Source of the DNA: Trichosphaerium sp. ATCC 40318
Taxonomy: Eukaryota; Discosea; Flabellinia; Trichosidae
Assembly: GCA_038496445.1 (NCBI GenBank)
Contig: JALMLS010000262.1
Location: forward strand, 1 to 25,648
Direction of reading: 5' to 3'
DNA: 25,648 nucleotides
Part shown: one piece after another, positions 1 to 9,439 of the stretch
How positions within the stretch are numbered: position 1 is the first letter of the stretch
How the letters are laid out: each line of letters begins with the position of its first letter
Made by a program: the position numbers and the translations under genes
Notes under the pieces: generated by a model
Databases searched by the model: none
The model's input: only the letters and a program-made list of their open reading frames with translations
What the model was told of the DNA's origin: nothing

Positions 1-995
1 TATAAATCCCACTAAATTCCTTTGTTTAGGGTTTTTTAAGGTAATTTGTGAAGAATTCTTATTTTTATTTTTTTTTATGGCAGGATTTTTGATAGAATTA
101 CCATAATATTTCCCTTAAATATGGAATTTTCAGAATTATTGTACAAAATCCAGCAAATAATGTTCTAATTTAGTTAGGGTTAGGGTTAGGGCTAGGGGTG
201 AGGTTTATGAAAGTACAAATTAAGTTAGGGTTAGGTTTAGTTTTATATTTGCAAAAAACCATTGACACCTTAGGTACATAGGTTTTTCTAGCGACAATAT
301 CCACATGCTATTATTAAAGGTGCAAAAAACAATGGTACAGGTTAAGTGCGTTAATCCAAAAAGTAACGGAGAACGCGTTTTAGGTGGTTTGAAAAATCAC
401 TTAAACATAACTATCTCTTACTTATCTGTTTTAGGATGATTAAAGCATTGCAACAGCTTATTACACCATTAAAGAATGTATTTAAAGCATTAACTCCAGT
501 ACGTTGTTTTAAAGCTATTTCCACTTAATTTATCAAAAAACCCTACGCGTTCTTAATTTAGCATTTACAACGCATTAATTATTGTTCAGGCTCTCAAAAC
601 AACAATGCGATCAAATTACTTCTTTCGTTTATGAAGACACGATGTATTTAACTTGTACGTGTTATTTAGGATGTTTGTATTTGTAATGATCATAAAATAA
701 AATGACTTTGCGTTAAATCTGAACCAAAGTATCGAATAATATTTTGTGGTAATTTATAAAGTATTTTTTATTGAAATCTACAAAAAATACATAAGAAATG
801 CTATAAAGAATACATAGAGAATTCTATATAAAATACATATGCAATTCCAAAAGTAATACTCTAAGAATTCTATGGGTAATACTTACGGAATTTCATATAA
901 ATTCAATGGGAATGAAGGAAGAGTTTTTCCGTCTACTTTTCCCATAGGAAAATAGGGTGGATTACTTAAAAATTCCCATTTCTATTTTACTACTG
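1..995. mobile_element. Partial non-autonomous element (right end only)
   Basis: This gene-free block ends at 995 with an inward-reading terminus CAGTAGTAAAATAG (minus strand). That terminus closely resembles the terminus CAGTACTAAAATAAAA of the element at 11293-12202. Both blocks also hold TTAGGG-type tracts and scattered GGGATTTTT/AAAAATCCC-like words. It begins exactly where the left inverted arm stops matching the right arm, inside exon 4 of gene 2. It is therefore read as an insertion that interrupts the left gene 2 copy. Its other end lies before position 1, so length and target duplication cannot be seen. No ORF of interest was found. Confidence 0.5.
174..236 (+). repeat. Interstitial TTAGGG tract
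   Basis: Three perfect TTAGGG units lie at 174-191. After a degenerate stretch, a further TTAGGG-TTAGG follows at 225-235. The tract sits inside the partial element and not at a sequence end. A similar tract in the opposite sense occurs inside the related element at about 11870-11915, so it is best seen as part of the element family and not as a chromosome end. Confidence 0.75.
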
Positions 996-2013
996 ATGGT
1001 AAGTGTGCCTAACTCAATTAGTATAGCCTGATATGGTAATACTTACTCTTATATCATTAATAAAGTTTTTGTCATCTTTAATTTTAACCTCTAATTCCTC
1101 TAATGTCTCACCAAAACATTTACATAATAAGGTCTCAAATACACTCCATGGCATCAATTTTGCAAAAAGACCTGTAGCACCTTTGTGATATTCACTATAA
1201 ATGAGTAAGTATATATATTGTAATGTATTAACTTACATAAACCCATATCTTTCACCATTACCATCCACTACAGCACCATATTGAATTATATATTCTTGTA
1301 GCTTTCTGAAAGTGTCATAATGATCTTCTTTTGCAATACAAAGCCAATCCTCTCCTAATAAAGATATTAAATCAAATATAATAAAAAATAAATAATATTA
1401 TGACAATGGATCGGTCCGATCCGTTTACGAAACAAACAAATATATATTACAGAACGGATCAGTTCGATCCGTTTACAAAACAAAAATTAATATATTTCGA
1501 TAATGGATCAGTCCAATCCGTTTACAAAACAAAATAAATATATTTTGATAATGGATCGGTCCGATCCATTTACGAAACAAAAATAAATATATTTCGATAA
1601 TGGATTGGTCCGATCATTTACGAAACAAACAAAAATATATTTCGATAACAGATCGGACCAATCCAACTATCAAAAATTATTTTTTTATTTATATATAAAA
1701 TATAAATATTTTCAAAATAATATTTTGGTGATGGATCGGTCCGATCCAAATATAAAACAAAATAAAATTTGTTTTACTAACGGATCGGTCCAATCTGTTG
1801 TCAAAATATAATATTATATGTTATATATAACATAAAAACTTAAGTCAGCAAAAGTAAACATTCAATGAATTCCATAAAATTTCTCAAAATCAAAAAACTC
1901 TTCAAATTGATTTCTTTTAGGCTTATTAGCCTTAATTAATTTTAAAAGCTTAATTTTAAAGGTTTTAAATTTATTTGAGTACCTATTTTATCTTTTAGCT
2001 CTTTAGCTGCCAT
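996..2013 (-). pseudogene. 5' part of gene 2, left copy (exons 1-3)
   Basis: This carries the start codon and first exons of the gene seen complete at 17791-21899. Exon 1 is 1983-2013 (ATG at 2011-2013 on the minus strand), exon 2 is 1237-1354 and exon 3 is 1047-1194. Their lengths (31, 118 and 148 bp) equal those of the right copy. Only the first 13 bases of exon 4 (996-1008) remain before the element at 1-995 breaks the frame. Intron 1 holds the 48-49 bp palindromic array. As it stands the copy cannot make the full protein, although the rest could resume beyond the left edge of the window. Confidence 0.8.
1408..1796. repeat. Palindromic 48-49 bp repeat array in gene 2 intron 1 (left copy)
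   Basis: Eight copies of a near-palindrome, consensus GGATCGGWCCGATCC, start at 1408, 1456, 1505, 1553, 1602, 1650, 1733 and 1782. Spacing is 48 or 49 bp except for one 83-bp gap. The AT-rich spacers are similar to each other (TTTACGAAACAAA and TATATTTCGATAAT words), so this is a tandem array and not a set of random inserts. Some copies carry single changes, mostly in one half of the palindrome. Confidence 0.9.
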
Positions 2014-2286
2014 TTTGTTCCCTGAGGCTTCTTGAGTGTGTGATGTCTTCAAGGCTAGCTGTATGTGCCTGCTGTGCTTCTCATCAATTAATCAAAGTCA
2101 AAATAAGTTCGTCGTCCGCGATATTTTCATAACAGAGAAAACTATGTTATGAAGTTACTATGATTCGACTTGGGCATTTTTTTTGTTTTTTTTTGAATAT
2201 TGAACTTTTATTAAAAAAATAATGTATAAAAAATATAATGAATTGGAGAGAAAAACTTATATCATAGAAATTTGTTTGTTTAGTAA

Positions 2287-4940
2287 TTAATTATAAACAT
2301 ACAAAACTATATTATAAGGAAAAAAACTGATTTTTTCACAAATCCTAACTTTGTTCCTTGACTTTCCATGACTGTACCAATGCACATGCTTGTTACACAC
2401 TCATATACAAAGACATTCCACTTTTACCGAACAAAATACAAATACATTTTTTTTTAGATTCCAATTGTGGAAGACGCCAAGCTTTAAAAACTGTCCTTGC
2501 TGATGCCGATACCTTCCAAGTACCATCCTTTGATTTAACAGTGTTGTACCAAATCCATTTGGCATGAAGCACTTGTTTATCAAGGTAAGGCATCGAGGCA
2601 TCCAAACTTAATTTTTGTTTATGAGACAACAGGTGTGTTCCTTTTAAATACTCTAATAAAAAGATTAAACCAATGACGTGTAATAAAATCAACCATACTT
2701 AAAAACCACACCATTTTTTCTCTTCTATAAAATGCTGGTGTTGATACAGTTGTAGTTGTCGAGTTATCTTGTTCAATCTTCAAGGATCGGCACACCTCAT
2801 CAAATTTTCCATTGTATGAAAGCAATAGCCAAGGAATTTCTTTACTTCCTATATCTCTATTTTAAATGTTAATATACACCAAATGGTTGTTCATTACTCT
2901 ATTTTATCATGGTTTTTAGATGAGGCTTTTCAACTTCTAATGGTAGCGTGTTTTGACTCACAGGCATATGTACTAATAATAAAATCACTTTGAAATAAAA
3001 CACTTTTCCAACTACATACCTAAAGTGTTTAAACACTCCAAACTTTCTACACATGTACTCGTAATGGTAAAAGACATGAAAGTTTATTGTATTGATGTTT
3101 AAGTCTAAAAATAAGCATTAATTGAAACACAATGTTAAGACAAAGTACCAGGAAAACAAACAGTGATTTTATGCATAAGTCGCTTGTAGTGTTCTGTCAA
3201 CGATGCCACCTGTTCTTCATACAAGTAATCTTTTGTGTCAATACTATATAAAACAGTAATTCTTTCCTAGTACAGGTTTAAACAATAACATATTGTAGTA
3301 AATACACACCACATTGTCATCAAACGCTTAGGTAAGATGTTTCGAAAAACGAGAGTAGCCATCTGAAGAAAAGAGCGTGTATCAACTCCATCCCAACTGA
3401 CATCCACCATGCATCCTTTATCATTCCACACCGTTTCATTCTATGATTTTAATTTGTCAATTGTGAAGGATAAAAAGTCTTGTATCACTTACTTGCCAAG
3501 CTTTTGTTTTGACGTCTGATGTATTTGATTCTGTTTTGTATTTTCTTACGAAAAGGTTTTATTCCTTGTAATTGTTCCATAAATCTTAATGTTTCAATGA
3601 TTATTGTTTGTCCTATGTCCAATATGATGTTATGAAACGGACAATAAGGAGAGTCCAAAAAGAAATCAAAATTGCACTTTAAAAGTTTGCTAAAGGGCGA
3701 CTAAACAAACATTAGACAATAAAAAACCCAGTCCAAGCAATCACCTGTAAGTTAACGCTGTAACATGAAGTGATGTGTTTGTTGTAGGAATACTTGGCTA
3801 AGTCATCCAAGGTTTCTTGTGTGTTACGATAAGCAGCAATAAGTGCACTGGGATTAGTTGTATTTACTTAAAGAATCTTTCTCACACGGCATATTCTGCA
3901 TGGATGATAAGATGTGGTAGACATCATCGCTGTTTACAAGTGTCAATAGCAAAATATAATACATAAACTCACATATAAGTCGGTTTGATCCTGGACTATC
4001 ACCAAGTATCTTTGTCAACCTCAAATAAACTGTATAATACTGCACAATTTGTTAGTTCAAACTTTTGTACATTAACACCTAACCTTTTGTTCACTTTTAA
4101 TATAACACCGCATGCCGTTATAAACATTCAAAAAATCTTGTACTACGTGCTCCAACAAATCTTCTTCATGGTGACACTTTGGCAATACAGCAATCATCAT
4201 TTTGCCTGTGGTACCTGCGCTTTAGGCAAGTTCCATACAACAAGGTACAATGGACCAAAACTGTCTTTCTTGTCGTATGTAAAGTCATCTTTGCTTATGT
4301 ACGCTTGGTTTAACATGTGAGTATACAACATTTCAATATGCTACTGTAATCCCATACCTGGAAGCAAAATGGTGTTTTTTTTATCCGCTTGGTACTCTTC
4401 AAGTACATCATGAAAAACTCGCTTGATTTGGGTACCTGTTTCTGGACCTCGAAGCACATTTTTAACTGTTGTTAAACTGTCATCTCTTACAATGGATACA
4501 GTAGAAGGTGTAAACGACACACATTCTGCTATGCTATCTCTTTTATGTAGGTCATAAAGAGTTCTTTTAATGTGTTCAGAAGGTGCAAAGAAAGGTATAG
4601 AGATCTTGGATATAATGGCGTTTGTTTTCTTATTCCTCTTTGAAACTGTAATCTTCTTGGTTTGAAGCTAAGCAAAAACTAAACTGGTCAACTTTTTGTG
4701 CAATGAACTAAAATTGTTGTTTGTACCTTATTCTTTATCACGCCAAACAATTTGCCAATGGAGCAGCTTATTAAATCTAAACGGATTGTATTAACAAACA
4801 GTACAACAGTAATGGTAGCGTGCTTTTTTTAGGCATGCCAAAAGAGGGCAGTACTGCGTTAAACAATGTCCGAATCTTTTCAACAATATTTTGATAACTT
4901 TTTCCATTTTCAAAGCAAATAAAAGATAGCCAAACATTTC
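2287..4940 (-). pseudogene. KDZ-type transposase, truncated left copy
   Basis: This is the inverted duplicate of the transposase at 13173-17515, keeping the part from the residues MFGYL onward through the stop codon at 2287-2289. The N-terminal zinc finger and acidic region are absent, because homology stops at 4940 and unrelated sequence follows. Compared with the right copy it has several single-base losses in or at the edges of exons: one C near 3431 (exon encoding the VWNDKG segment), one G near 3515 next to a splice donor, one T near 4214 (in the WNLPNS segment) and one A near 2428 at a splice donor. It also has changes around 3865-3890. These shift the frame, so the copy is probably dead unless they are sequencing errors. 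Confidence 0.85.
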
Positions 4941-5640
4941 AAGTTAACGGATATCTTGGGGTAGCTGTGAATCATTGGAGTGAAAGTGATTGTAGATCTC
5001 CTTTGTCTTTGTATGTGTTCTTGTTGATTGGAATCTGTTTGACATTACCTTTTGGGTCCACAATTGATGCTGTCAATAATGAAGTGTTGTGAACGCCATC
5101 GAAAGCCACTTCAAGAGTTGTAGGTATGTTAACATACAAGAAAAGAAACTTTCAATCCTAAATAAAAAACTCAGAATGCAACTATAATAAAATTACAAGA
5201 GCTGAGCGTACTGAGTGGTTTATCATCCTCAGACTTTGTCATCATTGTAAAACTATGTCATCTTGTAGTTGCCATTGTCTTCTGGTGAGAAAGTGACATC
5301 ACAAGAGCCATTAACAAGTTTGTCTGGCTCTACAGTTGTTTTTGCTTCATCAGGGTTTATAGTGGTGACATACAATTTAGAATCAGTGTCAACGTCATGA
5401 CAACTTGATTCATTCAATGATATTTTGACATGAGCGTCATCACCGACAAAACATTATCTGGTGTAATATCAAGTGAAGTGACAGCTTCTAATTATATTGT
5501 AAGAAAACAAACAAAGAGTATGAAAGCACATATGTACCTTTCTTTGCTTCAATGCTGAATGATTGTTCAAAAACTGGATCATTGTATTTCAAAAGTCGCT
5601 AGGCATTCCACAAATACTGTTGGTGTTACGACAAGAGATA
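4941..5640 (-). pseudogene. Degenerate filamin-type Ig repeats
   Basis: On the minus strand, about 5440-5225 translates to a stretch with NGSCDVTFSPEDNGNYKM followed, after an in-frame stop, by FYNDDKV. This is the shape of the end of a filamin/ABP280 repeat (G-x-C-x-V-x-Y/F-x-P-x-x-x-G-x-Y). A second piece at about 5130-4945 reads LEVAFDG, then ASIVDPKGNVKQIPINK, then FTATPRYPLT, which could be another repeat. Stops and frame changes interrupt both. Downstream the coding trace runs straight into the transposase arm at 4940. I read this as the remains of an Ig-like repeat protein cut by the duplication. The family call rests on pattern only and is tentative; no full-length parent is visible. 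Confidence 0.4.
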
Positions 5641-7540
5641 CCTCCAATCCTTTGGAATGTTAGAGAACTTGTAAAGGTCTTGGAGGTACGCAGCAAGTTT
5701 AAGCAGTCACTACCATAAAAGAAAGGTGAGTTTTCTGTAAAAATTCAATAACAAGTTCAATCTAGTGTTAAAACAGACACCAGTTGTATTTGTAGTCTGA
5801 GCACATCGTGTTTGTAATTGGGTATTTGGTAACAATATTATCATTGGCTCTTGTTAGTACTGAGACAGGTGTTTTAGTTGAAACTTTTGTATGGCTAAGA
5901 GGTGTTTTATAGTTACAACTGAGGTTTGGGTTTCCAAGAAAAGAAAATGAGTAAACGTGTAATTGGATTGGCTGGCACATAAAAAACTTTGAGCTTACTG
6001 GCGCCTGTCACAGCAAATGCATCGGAGGTTTTAATGAATAGAAGCTGTTTCCATCAATTAAAGTGGTTGATATGATCTGTTGAAGGTGAGGATAACATCA
6101 GCATCTAAAGAAAGTTTGTCAACTCAGAAAAGAAAAAAAACAAGTTGAGTAGCTCCAAGACTCAATAATACCCTAGACGGTGGATGCCTTTGATTAGCAA
6201 GGTAAACTGCTCTTCAGTTCTGACGCTACATTGTTTTCTTCTATTCTAGCAGCTCTTAGAGCTTGGATGATATCCTACGATACAAGTGTGAGTACGCCAT
6301 TGCGTGAAGTATCAGGCGTACTTGTGTTACATCATGAGGTGGTGTTGGAGGCATTTGGTTTTGAGGTGTTTTTTGTTATTGTTGTGGTCGTGATTATCGC
6401 TGATTGTGGCGTATTTGGAAAGTTTTTTGATTGTGGCGGGATGGAAAATGTGTTGATTGCGGCGTGCTTTGAAAGGCTGCAGTTTGTACATCTGGTGTAT
6501 GTGGAGAACTGAATTGTGGTGTTCCTGCAGCAGAAAATTAGGATAAAAAGTACAGATTAAAGCTTTAGTACCTTTACATTGCTCTATGTTTGCTCTGTGT
6601 GTACTTGCCAGTACCCCTTGGTCAAGCGATCTATTGGGTTGTGGTGGAGGATTAAACCTTAGAGCAGAGCCACTTCGGGTGAGCAAGAAACACTGGTTTA
6701 GGTCCTAGATAAAAATTAATTAAATAAAAAGGCTCAGCATAGTAATCATTATCATCTGTTACAGGTTTGCTAACCAATTGGCTGTAGCGCCATATTGAGA
6801 GAAAATCTAATGCCATTGGAGCGCTTTACCTTGAAAAGTCCATGTGGGACAACCACCTCTTATCCTGCCGATCGTGTTGTTGCGTATCCCTGTATGTGAG
6901 CGGTTTTGAGTTCAGGACTGACCCTTTTTCGTTGAATGTGTTTGGGTTTTTTTTGAATATATGAAAATTGTGTTTACCTTGCTGAACCATCACCTCCTTG
7001 TATAGGCCGTTTTGAATGTGGCTGGCGATGGCGCCTTTGACATCATTGATGAACTCATTGTGTCTTTGACAGTCGCCGCAAGAGTGTGTTAGTGCGAACG
7101 CTGTTGAGTTTTAAATAATTCAAAAAAAATACAGAGAAAAACGAGTTTGTTATTTTTAGAGACAGAGGTGGTTTTGAGTTCTAATGCAACTGACGTACTC
7201 TACACTTTCTAACAATGACAACAGATTGGTGAAGAACAATTGCTTGGTGATGTTGTCTGCTACTGATGCTGTGGTTTCCATCCTTGGCAGATACTTCTCA
7301 CATCTTGTTTTTAATGGCTTTCCGAGTTAGCATGGACATCCTCGCTGCAGTGATTGAACGCATCTTGGACAGGTCGCTACTGGCGACTACCTTCAGCTGA
7401 ATCATCACTCCTATGTGCATACTTAGAAAAAAGTAACCTCAAAAGAAACACGTACCACAACCATGTGCTCTGTAGCGCCTAATAACAGATTAATTTTGAT
7501 TTTACTGTACTTACGTGATAGCGGCTGCCACCAAAGTGTA
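5641..7540 (-). pseudogene. Broken minus-strand coding pieces, unidentified
   Basis: This stretch holds scattered coding-looking fragments on the minus strand without a continuous frame. Around 6330-6690 there is a Pro/Thr/Gln/Ser-rich segment with repeated TPQ words (TPQFSSPHTP, STPQSTHFPS) that looks like a linker. Around 7100-6970 a fragment reads INDVKGAIASHIQNGLYKEV and ends at a plausible donor (GTAAAC). Around 7410-7200 there are fragments ITAARMSMLTRKAIKNKM and NITKQLFFTNLLSLLESVEYV. They share orientation with the filamin-like pieces downstream and the propeller-like pieces upstream, so one decayed multi-exon gene is possible. No function can be assigned. Confidence 0.3.
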
Positions 7541-7623
7541 GTTCAAAATGTCATACCTGCTAGACTCTCGTTATACTTTGATTCGCCTTCTCTACCCCAT
7601 GTGTACTATGTTAAAGCAGTGGT

Positions 7624-8360
7624 CTAATAAACGCTATACATGGCATAAACTAACTTCTGATAAAGCCATTTCAAACAAAAAAATTGTAATGAAGAAGCTT
7701 TCTCGTACCAATCCTCAAATACATCTCTGGTTACATGAGGCTCAAAATCCCATACTGCACCAGTTTTGCCATATACCTTTGCTTTTTGTGACACGTGATT
7801 AATAAACAAAGGTCACGTGTAAAATAGTAAAAGGCATCTTTCACCTACCAACACGTTCTGCAAACGTATTTGCAAAACCACCGATAACTAAAGCAGTGTA
7901 AATTTAATTGACAGGATACTTAGTGATATGTACCTTTTGTATTGCCTGCATCGCTGTGACCTAACCCACCAGAAACCATAATACTCTCATTCGCTGAAAT
8001 AGCAGCCGCAATGCCTATGACGCTATTTTCACATATAAGTACCTGAACTCTTTTCACTTGTTAATCTCGTAAAGAATCATGTTCCAATACCTTTGTACTA
8101 TACAAGCCATCATCTGCAAGGTAATATGCAGTAGACCTGACCCAATCATAAATGACGCTGTTAGAGTCGGTTTTACAATACGATCATTCGCTGTCCAAAT
8201 AGTGATCCCTTAGTACTCCCTGACGCGCAAATAACGTATAGAACGCTGTTTAATCTAGCTTCACGAATGTTCACATACCACACAAGTAAAAGGCACGCTA
8301 GGTATGTGCGCAGTTTATACGTGATATTGGTCTTTAGTGGTTGGGGTTAATAATAACTTA
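7624..8360 (-). pseudogene. FG-GAP/beta-propeller-like exons
   Basis: On the minus strand three exons can be joined in frame. The first, about 8035-7934, encodes VIGIAAAISANESIMVSGGL and then GHSDAGNTK. The second, 7887-7849, encodes VIGGFANTFAERV. The third starts near 7785 and encodes AKVYGKTGAVWDFEPHVTRD, ending at a stop by 7624. The alternation of a glycine/alanine strand, a VSGG-like turn and a GAVWDF-like strand resembles FG-GAP repeats of beta-propellers. Upstream (8300-8050) further pieces such as ASGSTKGSLFGQ and YLADDGLYSTKVLEHDS fit the same idea but need frame changes. A surface or secreted adhesion-type protein is possible. The family call is low confidence. Confidence 0.35.
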
Positions 8361-8459
8361 AAGCGTTGGTGGCGTGCCTTTGCGGTTGTACAATTGACCG
8401 ACTTATTCTGTCATCAGTACGCAATACTGCCAACATTAATTTGTTAAAGCGGATAAATT

Positions 8460-8654
8460 CTAACAACCAATAACGTATGCATATTTGCTTTCATCAAGTA
8501 GCGTGTACAGTGACTGTAAATGTACCAAAGACGTGTTTGTGCTAATAAAAATTTTAGTAAAGATTTTTTTTGATTTTGAACGGTTTGCAGGCGTTTTTTT
8601 TATAGGACGACGTTTGAATTTGAATTTTGCTTTGAACTTGCGTGAGGTAACCAT
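8460..8654 (-). CDS. Small basic ORF, unidentified
   Basis: A 64-residue ORF begins MVTSRKFKAKFKFKRRPIKK, so its N-terminal half is very rich in Lys and Arg. It then becomes mixed (SLVHLQSLYTLLDESKYAYV) and ends at a stop after VIGC. The basic start could be a nuclear-localisation or nucleic-acid-binding tail, or the first exon of the decayed gene to its left. There is no second copy in the window and no recognisable domain. It may be a chance ORF. Confidence 0.25.
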   Translation of the reverse strand: MVTSRKFKAKFKFKRRPIKKTPANRSKSKKIFTKIFISTNTSLVHLQSLYTLLDESKYAYVIGC

Positions 8655-8983
8655 ACCAACACATCTAGAGTATGTACGTTATTGCCGCCAAATATTTGTT
8701 TTTTTTTATCTGTTTGATCTTGGTGCTGTAAGATCATTTATAGCCAATATAAACGTGTAACTGTATTAGCGTTACATGTCTTCTAATCAGCATTAGTAGT
8801 CTCAAGGCCATATAGTCGCACGGACCACATAGTTAGTAAAGACATTGGATTACACGTACGTTTTGCGTTTTTATTTTTATGTTTGATTCTTGACAAAGTG
8901 TCAACAATTCTGTCTATTTTTGAAAAGGAATATTACAGCACTGTAATATCCACGCGTAGAGACAGCATTTGCGCCCATCTAGA
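8655..8983. other. No feature seen
   Basis: This AT-rich stretch lies between the small basic ORF and the Cys-rich ORF. I saw no conserved-looking reading frame, repeat or RNA gene in it. Short T-runs and one CACGCG-type word are present but not informative. Confidence 0.4.
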
Positions 8984-9394
8984 CTAAAAAACTATGTTTT
9001 TCCAATTTTTTTTTTTCATTGTGGGCGCAATCAGTTTTGAACGTTGTTGTTGATGCTCCAGGACAATATCTTCCAAGCGCTTAAAACAACTTTTTCTGGA
9101 TTTTTTTTTCTCTAACACGCTGCTGACGCTGCAAAAACTGCAGAATCGGCACTGTCTATGTGTGTCAGAACGATAGCATTGCTTTTTGCTACCCTTACAT
9201 GCTGTGGCTACTTTGCAGTTATTGCCACCAACATTTTTTATTTTAACCCACGTGTTTTTTAGGTTAAGGCAATACTTAACTAATACAACGTAATGGAGCC
9301 TAAAGTGACCAATAAAAGGTATGTAATTGTGCACTTTTTTATTTTGCTCAACAACAATACAGAAAACGATCAAACTCTGACACGTCTGACACAC
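8984..9394 (-). CDS. Cys-rich ORF, unidentified
   Basis: The ORF is open for 136 codons. Its middle carries closely spaced cysteines (NNCKVATACKGSKKQCYRSD, then CRFCSFC), which could bind zinc, followed by a basic C-terminal segment (EKKKSRKSCFKRLEDIVLEH, later KKKNWKNIVF). The first part is hydrophobic and may partly be intron. It is divergent to the dioxygenase gene that starts about 50 bp away. It could be a small DNA-binding accessory protein, but nothing proves that it is translated. Confidence 0.3.
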   Translation of the reverse strand: MCQTCQSLIVFCIVVEQNKKVHNYIPFIGHFRLHYVVLVKYCLNLKNTWVKIKNVGGNNCKVATACKGSKKQCYRSDTHRQCRFCSFCSVSSVLEKKKSRKSCFKRLEDIVLEHQQQRSKLIAPTMKKKNWKNIVF

Positions 9395-9439
9395 GTGTTC
9401 AAAAGAGAGTAGTGAAAATGAAAGTGACTTGTCATGTAA
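9395..9439. promoter_or_regulatory. Possible divergent promoter
   Basis: The gap between the minus-strand Cys-rich ORF (start at 9394) and the probable first ATG of the plus-strand dioxygenase gene (9440) is under 50 bp. If both are expressed, their promoters must overlap here or lie within each other's 5' ends. No TATA box is obvious, so this is positional inference only. Confidence 0.2.

Larger units (their letters stand above)
996..4940 (-). repeat. Left arm of large inverted duplication
   Basis: Read on the minus strand, this 3945-bp segment matches 14854-18812 almost base for base, including introns, the palindrome array and intergenic DNA. Differences noticed by eye are mostly single-base deletions in this arm plus a few substitutions and small indels. 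Neither edge is a transposon end. The inner edge at 4940 cuts the transposase coding sequence. The outer edge at 996 is set by the element occupying 1-995, so the original duplication may extend further left beyond the window. Confidence 0.95.

Noticed and set aside
174-236. Chromosome end (telomere)
   Set aside because: The tract is short, degenerate and internal. A matching tract lies inside a defined element at 11293-12202, so it belongs to the element family.
1408-1796. CRISPR-like array of spaced palindromic repeats
   Set aside because: The spacers are similar to one another and not unique, the unit sits in a spliceosomal intron of a eukaryotic gene, and no cas-like gene is present. It is a tandem repeat with a palindromic core.
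3985-4320. 111-residue plus-strand ORF, nearly identical to a minus-strand ORF at 15486-15815
   Set aside because: Both are the antisense of the same transposase exons in the two inverted arms. The sense frame carries the conserved DDE-region motifs.
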